A DNA stretch of 64,000 nucleotides from Hyalella azteca. Taxonomy: Eukaryota; Arthropoda; Malacostraca; Amphipoda; Hyalellidae. The stretch is taken from positions 28,044-92,043 of the forward strand of contig NW_025932889.1 of the NCBI RefSeq assembly GCF_000764305.2, written 5' to 3'. Under the pieces are notes generated by a model. It saw only the letters and a program-made list of their open reading frames with translations, was not told where the DNA came from and did no database searches. The position numbers were made by a program, and so were the translations under genes. Every line of letters starts with the position of its first letter. Position 1 is the first letter of the stretch. Positions 1 through 10,678 of the stretch are shown here, in pieces.

Positions 1-113
1 CTCTCTTATTCCAAATGTATGTATATCCCCTTAACTGCGCTGCACTATGTTAGAAAATCGACGTTAATAGCACTAATAATTCGTGTTTAATTAATTCGTT
101 GTCGTACTCGCAG

Positions 114-238
114 GTTCGCACGAGGCTCGCGTCATCAACTGCTGCTCCACGAACTACTGCAACGGCGCCTCCCTCGCCTCGCCCGCCACCCTCGCGCTGC
201 TGCTGGCCCCTCTTGTTGCCAGCGTCCTTATGCGCTAA
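114..238 (+). CDS. Ly6/uPAR-like protein gene A, last exon only
   Basis: This is the 3' end of a gene whose earlier exons lie before the window. The exon follows an acceptor (ctcgcag, ending at 113) and opens with a split codon (phase 1), as in the last exons of genes B, C and D. It encodes the closing Ly6 motif NCCSTNYCNGA, then a hydrophobic tail ending LVASVLMR and a TAA at 236-238. Known for the family: the CCxxxxCN signature closes a three-finger fold, and the hydrophobic C-terminus is normally replaced by a GPI anchor, placing the protein on the outer cell surface. Protein and nucleotide sequence differ clearly from B, C and D, which are nearly identical to each other here. The last codons run straight into a minisatellite made of the same sequence. 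Function beyond the fold is not known. Confidence 0.8.
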
Positions 239-475
239 CACCAGCGTCCTTATGCGTTAACACCAGCGTCCTTATACGTTAACACCAGCGTCCTTATACG
301 CTAACACCAGCGTCCTTATGCGCTAACACCAGCGTCCTCTTGCGTTAACACCAGCGCCCTCTTGCGTTAACACCAGCGCCCTCTTGCGTTAACACCAACG
401 CCCTCTTGCGCTAACACCAGCGCCCTCCTCCTTTTTTTTAACACCAACGCCTACTGACATTAACACCAGCGTTAC
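217..475. repeat. 22-bp minisatellite derived from the end of gene A
   Basis: About 11 units of 22 bp with consensus close to ccagcgtccttatgcgttaa plus ca. The first unit is the final coding stretch of gene A including its stop codon, so the array appears to have grown from coding sequence. Each unit carries TAA in the same relative place. Units drift from cttatgcg to ctcttgcg, the version found at the end of gene C. More degenerate pieces continue to about 595. Confidence 0.85.
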
Positions 476-595
476 GAGTCAACTCTGGCGTCTAAATACC
501 TGCGCCAAAACAAGGCCCTCATGCGGCTACTGCATAATCTTGCGCAACACCAGCGCATTCTTGCGTCAAAGCCAAGGTTCCCAAGCGTTAGCATC

Positions 596-3237
596 ATTAA
601 GGACCAATAAGTGTGGCCAGTTCAGCGTACCATAAACTGTCCTTGAGCTACAATGATGTCATCTTAGGTGCTTAAGTCATAACCCTGTCTAATTCTAACC
701 ATGTTTTCCAACTGTTATTATTAAATAACTTCCACAGCTTCCATTAATGCTGTTCATTTAAAAAGTTAGAATGATTAGAGAGTGCACTGTAGTGCTGTAA
801 TTATATATGTAAACGTTCGGATTAGATGGCGACCAGTATATGCGTGATCGGTAAGCTTCTTGCATTTTTTCACTCTAATATTCTTGGTTACGTACCACGA
901 AGATCACGATACAATGTTCCGATTGCTTGCAGTCTAATTGTAATAATTGTTGAGTATTTAGTTCATTAATCCGATGAACATATCATAAATTACTGTCTTT
1001 TAAAGATGCTGTAATTTCTACCGTCTGTCGGCAGGAAGTATAAATCTAAGACGTCGATGTGATGTAGAGTTTGTACTGACGTTTTACTGCATGAATTGCC
1101 TTAGAAGGAAATCAACAAAAATCTGTTGTTTCGGACTTCACTCATCATTCATGTTAATCCATTATTTCCTTGACTATTATAAAGGAGTTAGGTTTTTATT
1201 AAAAAACTCCAGCTTCTTTACTTCTCGTCTTCTTGAATCTCTTCACGTATGTCTGCAGGTTGAGTTGAATTTCAACCACCAAAGGTGGCAAATTTTCCCT
1301 TGCATTTCGCGAGCTCTACCGATGAATATAGATATACATACGTATGTTTAAGATGATTTTATTTTAGAATAAATAATATTTGCTGAGTAGAATATGTTTT
1401 GTTTTCGTATTGATGAATACAGATTATATTTACGCTTTCCTTATTTTGAATCTGTAAAACTAATAGACTATCCTGATATGCAAAGATTTTCTTCAATTCA
1501 TCAAAAATTAGGTCATTGCTGTATTGTGGAAATGTAATGAGTTGTTAGAAAGAAATATATTTTTCGAGATAATATTCAGTGTTAGCTAAGAACTGATAAT
1601 TGAACATTATTCAGCCAAAAAAATTTTCTCTACGTATGTAGTGCAGATCACGCTATTGTTTTTAGATTTCTTAGTGAGCGGCACTCAATTATTATGCATA
1701 ATTATAGAGATCAATAAATAAACTTGTACGTATGTCGATCCAAATTTCATACTCACTGCGTCTTGTAACTTTATTATGAATGTCAATACATTTGAAACAT
1801 TAAATTTTGAAAATGTCATTTGGAAACCTGATTTTCAATCTGCCAGAGCCCACGAAAAATATAGTTCAACTTACTGAGGAAGCCTAAATGAACAAATGCT
1901 GCAACTTTATGCTATTATAATTATACGTACACACCGTTCCTAAAGTAGATTTACGCCACTAACTTTCATCATTTTCTAAATTGTATTCTTTAAATGCACG
2001 AAACATTCTTAGTTAACCTTCAACTTTGCCGACCTTAACCACATCGCTGATTTACGGAGTCAGTAATTGTATTTGTAACGTAGAACTTGATTTACAACTT
2101 AATATTAGTGCAAAACTTTTATTATTACAATGCCAGGAGGATCTTCAATATTGCACAAAGAGGGAAAGGCAAAGTTGCATTAAGCACCACTTATTGATAT
2201 CTTAAATAACGCGACCACCAGCCACGGCCCACATGCCAAGTCAAGGCAGGTTAGCCTTATGCCATTTCATTACTCACACATCGTGTTTAGTTCTGTGAAC
2301 AGTCAATAATGATAGCGTAATGTAATACCTTCCTATTATAAGAAAATTTGCTTAAATAATAATTTAGTTATATAGAATAGTACTACAAAATACTAGTTTA
2401 CCTTGTTTAAGTCAAATTATTCATTAAACAAGTTTTAATAAGCGTAGGAAGGATTAAAACAATTCATAGTTCAAACAATTCATACCTTGTGGCGCCTCGC
2501 ACTTAGAGGATGAATGAATCGAGAACAGCGCTCTTCACCAAAGGGGGAAACTCTACGCACTCTCAGCTCTGCCATCAATGGTTAATAATAATATGAGTGG
2601 GCAGCTGTATATAGTCCCAGGCTTTAACCATCGTGTAGCACGGATTAGGCGTCACTCGGTCCGTATTGCCACCTAGACGGAAGTTTTGAAAACTTACGTG
2701 TCGAAATTTAAGCGTGCTCATCTTAGGTCACAAGAAATCTCGAGTGATGGATAAAAATAATACAAAAGAATATAACTTTCATAAAAAAGGTCCCAAACGG
2801 ACAAAACGGCCAAATAAATTTTGTCGGGTCATTGCATTTAAAAAAGGCCGCATTTGCGAAATTTGGCCGGAAAAAGGCTCATCTGGCAACCCTGAGAGTC
2901 CGGATTGGAAGGCAGTCAGGATTGCCAACATTCCAGAGACTGGCGGCAACAGCGTGAACTGCATCTAAAAAGTAACACTAAATTGGTATTTGGGGTCATG
3001 ATCACATCCGGAATATCCTGTCATTTCAGATGAAACTGATCGACAAATGACTATTGTGAACACGAATCCAGATACACATAATAGAAAACACAACAAGGAA
3101 AATTTATATTGATTTACCACTTTTTCATGTGCCCGTACATAGTGAGAAATAGTCGTCGTTTAACACGTCTCGTTTAAATAATAGTCTTCTCGAGACGTTG
3201 TTGTAACCTAACTCAGAGCTCATCCCTCACGAATACC
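596..3237. other. Intergenic, no gene recognised
   Basis: AT-rich sequence between gene A and the hairpin repeat array. Open frames are short and lack recognisable domains. The frame at 2714-2968 (84 codons, Lys/Arg-rich) is open but matches nothing I know and has an unrelated frame open on the other strand. No tRNA, rRNA or clear mobile element was seen. Confidence 0.5.
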
Positions 3238-3600
3238 TGCTTTAAAGGATCTGCCGAGCATATGCATAATAGTACACACGTCAGAAGACCCCATGAGGGG
3301 TCTGACGAGCATGCTCACGCGTCAGAAGATCCATTCAAGGGTCTAACAAGCTTATGCATTATACACACGTGAGAAGACCAATTCAGTGGCCTTGAGAGCA
3401 CAGACTCGCATGGCGGGTATAGACACAAGTCAGAAGACTCTTGATGTGTCTGACAAGCATAGACACGTCAGAATACCATATGAAGGGTTTGACAAGCATT
3501 GAGGCACGCCACGGAACTCTCCCTGAGGTCTGCGGAGCAGAGACACATATCAAAATACCCTCTTTGAGGGTCTTACGAGCATAGGTATACTTCTGAAGAG
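3238..3600. repeat. Array of degenerate hairpin-forming units
   Basis: About seven or eight tandem units of roughly 40-60 bp. Each starts near cacacgtcagaag and contains an inverted repeat, clearest in the unit at about 3279-3305, where gtcagaagacccc faces ggggtctgac across atga. Other units keep the outer GTCAGA...TCTGAC pairing while the inner bases change. The spacing and sequence are too irregular for CRISPR, and the host is eukaryotic. Confidence 0.6.
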
Positions 3601-6600
3601 TCAGAGGTGTAAAGTCTTCATGATACGATTATTATTATTATTATTCCACGAAGAGATTGTCGTGGCGTCTCGTTCGGATCGAGCTTCGAGGGCACGTTAC
3701 AAGTGGCTAAAAAAGACACGAGAGGATAAAAACAGATGACGTCTATGCTAAAACAAAGGACATATGCCAAGACTGACGACGTCTATGCTAGAACAAACCA
3801 CACCTATGCTAAACCAGTAATATACATGATAGATTAGATGACGGCTAGGTCCAAGATTCAAAGGCTCTACGGAAAATCTCTACCTCTCATAAATTAATTA
3901 TCGTTACACTCACGATCACAGTGAAAAATGCCGATCCCAGACCAAGTCCCCAAGGCGTTCTGCAAATCCTTGGGGGTGTCATAACGGAGAACTGCAAGGC
4001 CATTTACAAAGTTCTGAAGACGGAATACTTCAAGAAGAATGATACGAGAAAATTCACAGGAGACGGTTCTGTATGTTGGCACATTCTTAACGATAAACCG
4101 AAAGAATTAAGTTGAATTTCTTTGTTGCGAAGACTTTATTAGCTGAAGGATCTATACTTGCTTGCACTTTTCAAAGTCGCATCGATCAGTGATTTTTTTA
4201 GTCCCTGTAGCCTTTCGCTTTAATTTTCGATGAGCAAGAAAAGCTATATAATAAATTAATGAACACACCAAAGAAATCGTGCGACCAGTGTCGTACACCT
4301 TGCGGCGTCTCCGCTCTCAACAACAATACAGACAAATTAAGAAGAAGTTTGTCCCGTTAGTCGGCTACCCGCCACACGGTCAGACTTATCGTCAGTCTTG
4401 CATGAATCTAAAGGTCTCAAACATCCGTCTGTTCCAGTTTTTTCAAACCTCAAAACTGTCATGCAAGACGTCACGCTCAGTCGCATGTCAAACTTGTCGT
4501 GACATGCAAGTTTGACACGTTTAAGTTTGAACGTGCGGATGGGGATAAGTCTCATGATTTTTCTAGTCCTTACACGCTTACGGATACGCCCCATGATCTT
4601 GGGGCTAGCGCAAGTTACCGAAAGTATTACAATACGTCCAATTGAGTTTTTTTTTTCATCCAAATCGTCTTCTGATGCAGCTGGTGATAGGCTCTTCTAT
4701 CTTGCAGGGCCTGTTGGGAGAGTTGTAATTAGTAAATGAAAAGCGAAGCTATGTGATCAACACTGATTTTAATGTAAACGACGTTAAAATAAAAATATTA
4801 TAGTATTATGTAATTTTGCTATGAATTGTTATTGACCACATTGGATACTATTGACTGACAAGGACTTTGAATTTTCAATCCTCGCTTCTGACAAGGAAAA
4901 CTTGTCAATTCTATACTTTGCACAATTTTGAGTGATTCCTAATCACTAGTAATCGTCAATATAAGTGTGTTATGGCATATTTTCTTCATTCTTTCTAAAT
5001 AATTGAGATTTTAAATGCAGCAGAATTACAAGAAAATCGCAGAAGGGTACTAAATAATTAAAATAACCGACGTTAGAAAATTCTAAAACAATAATGCAGT
5101 ACGTACATGCATATACCTATTCATACATGGTATATTTAATTAGATAAGTTTAATTGAAGACCAGACAATGAAAGCCAAAAATAAGATCTTCTTGTTGGCT
5201 TTCTCAATGTCGTAGTCATCAGTCAATTCACTTCAATGTAGTAATCATGTTAAAGTCTACAAGTCTCATGAAAAAATTGTCGACTTCGTCTTCATTGGAG
5301 TGACTGGGCATTGGAGTGATATAGGAGTGACACTGAGCAGCCGTCTCACTTGGCTCCTACAGCCTGGAGGAAACTGAAGTCACCTGAGACAAGCGCACAA
5401 GAAGATCTGTACTCGCACCATGCTGGAGGAACCCACCAGCATCGTCCCGGCATCAGTGTGGGTACAACACCCATCTTCTGTCCCGGCATCAGTGTGGGTA
5501 CAACACGCATGAGGTATTCCTTATCGTAACCTGTCTTCTATTTTACATTATATGTATTAGTTTTAGTACCAATCTTTCCCAATCATACACACATCTTCGA
5601 CCAACATTTTATATCTACTAATAAACTATCGAGAGAGTACGTATTGCGAATTAATATCCCGACATTTGTTCCCGTTGGATTGTTAAAAATCATTCTCTTG
5701 GTGTGTCAAAAATCGGATCTTGGTATGCACTGTCATGGGTGGATCATGGAATATGACTGAATATGGGAATCAAAAATAAAAATATTTCAGAGAAGGCGAA
5801 GATGTTTTTCTTACTGCTTACTTTTTATGGATAGGCTAGTTAAGCTATAATGATAACACCTTTACATCTTCATTTTGAAACTTGCTTTTTAGTATTTATA
5901 TCTTGTCTTCATCTTGGAGGTATCCGAATCGTAAAATGTTGAACTATAAAAATATAAATTATTGTTTATCTATAGCAGTATAACATTCGTTTTCTGTTCG
6001 GAAAATTATATTATTATTGAATGGCTTATCTTTACTGTGCGTTCACGGAAATGTGTAAAAATTGCTCGTCGTCATCGGCTGTTTGGTCGCCATGTCGTCA
6101 CCACGCAGACCGGAAATGACGTGCGGTTTAGTTCCCCGCTATATCATCGGCGCATATCACATCAATGGGATCAAACAGTATTCATTATGAGTATATAAAC
6201 TATGCATTGTATGAAATAATTAAGCATGTAGAATTTTTCCCTGCCTTCTTGTTTTGTATGACATTTCTGGTTAGAACAAGGTAACATCTTATGCGTGGTA
6301 CTCACGAAATTTGCTTCGACAGGAAATTCGTTACGCAATTTTAACTGCATGTTCATGGAACACGTTTGCGTTCTCCAAATTCAAAATATATGTTACGTTT
6401 TTCAATAATACGATCTTTAATATCATAATTATATTATTTTCTGTATCCTGCCTAATTTTTATTTTAATTTCAGCGTTCTAATTCAACTACCTAGATTTGC
6501 ATACTGTATAATAATTGATCATACGGATATATATTTATAAAGTTTGGTTCATTTTTTAACATTCCGGCAAAAAAGGTGTTGAGGCGCTTCGTAGGTCCTT

Positions 6601-7124
6601 AGGTAACGTATTAAATCTCTTAATAATGTCTTCAAAGAAGTTCAAGAATAAATTTGAGCAGAATTCAAAAAAGAAAGTTTTATTAAAATTCGTATTAGAG
6701 AAGATTGAACCATTATTCGCGGAAAACGATTTGCAATCATGAGAGTAGATATACCTTTCCTTTCCTTTGAAGTATTTTCTTGGTTCGCTTGTTGTTGTTG
6801 TTGTGAAAGCTTTTGCTCAAATGCTTCACGTAGCGTTTGAGTAAAGAATTGTTTCGATGACTTTTTAAGAAGGTATATTATGTACATTTTAATTTTTGAA
6901 GACACGTGTTATAATTGCACTGAACCCATCGATCGTAACCGCGTCTTAACGCTTGGGTTGGGCGAGGTGCAAAGATTGATAACGATAAGAATTGTGCGCT
7001 ATAAGAGAGAGTAATCGGGTTGGAACGAGACCATTTAATTGTCTGTCCCCACTGCGCAGCGCTGGCCGGCTGATACGAGTGATGGAACTGCCACTCCTAC
7101 TCCTCAAATCTTAGAGCTTTGCTC
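3601..7124. other. Intergenic with small repeats, no gene recognised
   Basis: No coding exon was recognised. A short repeat around gacgtctatgctaaaacaaa occurs near 3736 and 3774. An inverted repeat lies at 4486-4517. A 27-bp sequence (gtcccggcatcagtgtgggt and on) is repeated near 5443 and 5480. The 108-codon minus-strand frame at 4337-4663 has no family features and was not called. Confidence 0.45.
4486..4517. repeat. Inverted repeat with 11-bp arms
   Basis: TGTCAAACTTG at 4486-4496 is exactly complementary to CAAGTTTGACA at 4507-4517 across a 10-base spacer. A nested catgtca/tgacatg pairing overlaps it. It lies in a locally GC-richer stretch of unknown origin. Confidence 0.7.
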
Positions 7125-7345
7125 TTTGATGTGATGTGTCCGTTGGTTTCATGTAACGTGTCTTTCTGTTTGATGTGATGTGTCTGTTTGTTTGATGTAA
7201 CGTGTCTGTCTGTTTGATGTAACGTGTCTGTCTGTTTGATGTAACGTGTCTGTCTGTTTGATGTGATGCGTCTGTCTGTTTGATGTAACGTGTCTGTCTG
7301 TTTGATGTAAAGTGTCTGTCTGTTTGATGTGATGCGTCTGATGTA
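7125..7345. repeat. 22-bp tandem repeat (gtaacgtgtctgtctgtttgat type)
   Basis: About ten units with period 22 bp, variants differing at gtaacg/gtgatg. Because three periods make 66 bp, the minus strand stays open for 95 codons (7111-7398) with a repeating QTDRHxTSNRQTRYIK pattern. I read that as a side effect of the repeat, not as a gene. It lies about 0.6 kb upstream of gene B. Confidence 0.85.
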
Positions 7346-7925
7346 ATGTGCCTGTGTCTATTTAGTGTTAATTGTTTGTATAGAAAAGTAATTTTCACAG
7401 CTTTTTAGACAGCGGCTCAAGATGTGTCTGCAAATTGACCAAATATAAGAACACCTAAGAACTGAAGCAAGTGATGAGCGTAAGATAAGATGCAATTTAT
7501 CTAAATGTCAGTATAAAAATAGCGACCTGACCCTTTTCTTTCCAGTTGAAAATGACGGCTGCAGGTTACTTTTATGTTGTATCTACAGTAGACGTCACGA
7601 TCCTGTATTTCATACGTGGAGGAGATATGAGTGCATAAATGATGATAAATTTTAGATAAATAACTTTCACTTTATTCATTAAATCAATTGACCGATAATC
7701 ACATAGAATATATTGAGCTCTTTTAAAATGGAAATCGAACAAGGCTAAAAGCCGGATGCTTATAGGTTAGTGAGTATATATATGAATTAGTATATATCCG
7801 CAAATTCTGATATTTCAGAGAATTCATTTCGAATAATCGCTATAATAAATATACTTGTAGTTCGCATATTTTAATCGAGCATTTGAAACCAGGTTATTAT
7901 TACTATCGGAGGCAAGGTATAAAGG

Positions 7926-10678
7926 ATGGCTCGTATGTGGTTGTCAACTTGCCTGGTGCTGCTTGGGATGTACAGCGTCGCAGCGCTCGAGTGCTACACG
8001 TGCGCTGACTGCAAGCAAAATCCTGCAGTTCTCGCTCCGTGCCCCAGTTCCCTGTTAACTCACTGCTCGGTGAGTTTTTAACTTATTTAACATATTGATC
8101 TCGGCGCTGAAGTGTAGGCCTGATGTGGGCTGTCGCCGATTCTTTTCCTTTTCGTGCCTTGTTCACAGAAGATCTAAAATCGTGTCATTTGACCGGATCT
8201 TTTCATGACTGACGATATATGTTTTGAAGTAGCTACTAGACTTCAACAGGGTTCGATATGGTGTTAATGAGGTCTACATTAACACTGATATATTGCACAA
8301 CAAAAACGTGTTTTTGTTAATTTAAAATATATTTAAATGTTTCCAGAACGTGATTCGCTGTATGACTGCACTATTTTTCACTCACAGTTTGTGTTTTTTG
8401 AAAATTTCGAGGGGCTGATGTTTACGCGATAAGTCCTCGTGTTTAATTTTATTTTCGCATAAACTAATAATTATCCTGCTGTATCACATAGATCGAATCA
8501 AGTGATTCCTAGATTCAACAAGAAAACAATTCTGCACCTATTATAAATATCTGCTATTATAACAAAACTGCGAGACCTGACATGTGTTCCTTTTAACCTG
8601 AATATACAATATTTTGTTCAATAATTTCACGTTGATCAGATATGCACGATCGTTAGTTTGTTAAGATGATTTTTCTACATAACTTCGTTGAAAGATTTTG
8701 CGGACAATTATGACTGGAAGGCATTATACTTTGTATTCGAGTTAAATTTCAACTTGCTCATCATGCAGCCGTTTGTTTTTATCACAGAAGCATTTTTTCG
8801 CAAATAAATCATGTAGCTTAACGATTCCTATGAAAAAACTTGACGGATCAGTGTATAGTATTACTTTTCAATGTATTTTTTTTTCAATTGCAGCACATGG
8901 AGGTGAACGGCTTCATTGCGAAGTCATGTGTTCCAAAGCTTTCCTGCACGTTACGTAAGTATTCACTTAAGTTGACGAGCATTTACCCAAGTCATTACAC
9001 TTACTATGACGATTGTTAGTGTTTGGGACGAGTTTTTGGTATGACGTTCATAATAAAGTGAGATAGTTTTTTAGAGAGAGAGAGAAGTTTTTTTTTTTTT
9101 TTTAAGTTTTTTTAGCAGAAACGCTGGGAAATATGCAAAACTAAGGAGCAATGAAAATCAAAATCATAGTTGGACTGTAAAATAAAAAGAGCTATTATTT
9201 CTACATCGAATTTAAAAGAATCGTTCGGTGTGACACTAATCGAACCTCGATCGCGATCCTCATGATTGTAAGACTCACTTAATTATAGCAACAATGTATT
9301 CGATGAATACAATATGGGAAAAAACATTTAATTGTTGAAATTTAATAATTCAACAATCTTGAAGTAACCATGCAGGATAAGTGCTTAAAATTTTGATAAA
9401 ATATGCACTATAGCGCAACAATGGCACTTATTTGTTCCAAATGCAACAGATTGATCGGATAATTTTGAACAAATATATAATATTATTGTCTGCTTGTATC
9501 TTTTCGAATATCTAATATATTGTTGGCAAATTTAATTTATTGTTGGCAAAATTTTCCTTTTAAATGAATTAATTTATGCGAAAATTAAGAGATTTTTTAT
9601 ATCATCGCTATTAGTTATATATGAAAACTGTTCATAATTATTTAAGGTGAAAAATTAAAAGTATGGATCATGGTTTTGTAAATTCAGAACTAATATAATA
9701 TCATGCCGTGAATTATTACTTAGCTAACTGAATTTCTTCGAGTTTTCTTTAAAGCAACTGTGATATAGCGCTGCGTTTTCACGCTAGTGCTTCTCATTGA
9801 AGTTTGTATCCCACAATGTCCACTGATTCCCAAATTTTCCGATCCAGAGAAGTGAAAAACAAAGCCATTTTAAACTGCTAATTTTTTCACAGATCTGTAG
9901 TTCTTCAGCATTGCACAAAGGCATTTATTTTCTCCTGTTCACTATTTTGAATAAGTTGCCGGTCTCCGACAGGCATCCCCATGCAACCAGTTCACAATAG
10001 TGAAAAGAAGGAAATAAATTCCTTTGTGCAATGCTGAAGAACAACAGATCTGTGAAGAAATTATAAGCTGTATAAAATGGAGTTGTTTTGCACTTCTCTG
10101 GCTCGGAAAATTTGGGAATTATTGGACTTTGTTCGATACAAACTTGTCGTAGACCACGTATAGACCGCCACTTCACTGCTTTGCTGAACTATCATGATCC
10201 CTTACCTCAAGAACGTAGCCTCCAACACTGGACTGTAACATTATCAGCCGCTAGCCACAAGACAGATCACATCAATTTAAGTAGATCAACCAGCCCGCAG
10301 GAAAGTAGCCGGCCATAGTATGGCCTGACATATCGTCTGCAATACGCGAAAAAATTTTGCACCACTCGGACAGAGCGCGCCGGAGCCTTAAGCAGTGAAT
10401 ATCACATCAAATACCAGTTAACCATAAGTAATTTCAGAGCTGCGAGAAGAAACAATTCTTTCCTATTTGATCTCATTCGTCCCTCTAATGCTGGCTATGA
10501 ATTTTTTGATGTTTGTTTGATCGTATTTGGCTGGCGCTTGTTTAACGTTTTTGTCCCTCCAGCGGGCGTTAATATTAACTGCTGCGACACCGACGGCTGC
10601 AACGGCGCAGGTCTTCCTGCTCCCGCCGCTCTGCTGCTGCTCACCGTTCCGCTCATCGCCAGCTTCTTCTTGCGCTAA
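7926..10678 (+). CDS. Ly6/uPAR-like GPI-type protein, gene B (3 exons)
   Basis: Exons at 7926-8069, 8894-8954 and 10563-10678 give 106 residues. The ATG opens a signal peptide (MARMWLSTCLVLLGMYSVAA), then the Ly6 start LECYTCADC. Exon 2 supplies KSCVPKLSC. Exon 3 supplies NCCDTDGCNGAG, then a hydrophobic tail ending IASFFLR. The mature part has ten cysteines, the full Ly6 complement. Donors (GTGAGT, GTAAGT) and acceptors (gcag, ccag) are good. Intron phases are 0 and 1, as in genes C and D. Exon 2 is short (20 codons against 34-40 in the paralogues), so the middle finger is reduced. Known for the family: secreted or GPI-anchored surface proteins, some binding receptors or acting in junctions. 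The specific role is unknown. Introns hold a SINE fragment and a large foldback. Confidence 0.85.
8108..8172 (-). mobile_element. Decayed 3' fragment of the tRNA-derived SINE
   Basis: Inside intron 1 of gene B. The stretch gtaggcctgatgtgggctgtcgccgattctt resembles the minus-orientation 3' part of the SINE copies at 30940-31172 and 59119-59355 (shared ctgtcgccgattctt), with a nearby gttcacagaa matching the next block. Only the 3' part is visible. Confidence 0.5.
9800..10145. repeat. Large foldback (about 160-bp arms) in intron 2 of gene B
   Basis: The left arm (9800-9959) is the near reverse complement of the right arm (9983-10145), with a 23-base loop. Long matching blocks include cagatctg with gttcttcagcattgcacaaa, and the end blocks aagtttgtatc/gatacaaactt. 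Mismatches are scattered. No transposase is present, so it is either a MITE-like foldback element or an inverted duplication. It lies in transcribed DNA if the gene B model is right. Confidence 0.85.

Noticed and set aside
3238..3600. CRISPR-like array of repeats with hairpins
   Set aside because: Repeats vary too much, spacing is irregular, there are no cas genes, and the surrounding genes have introns.
4337..4663. 108-codon minus-strand frame
   Set aside because: No recognisable domain and an overlapping plus-strand frame of similar length. Nothing supports either.
7111..7398. 95-codon minus-strand frame rich in His, Gln, Thr and Arg
   Set aside because: It is the translation of a 22-bp tandem repeat and has no other gene feature.
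7918..7923. TATAAA just before the gene B start codon
   Set aside because: It is only about two bases from the ATG, so it cannot place a transcription start upstream of it. The real promoter should be further upstream.
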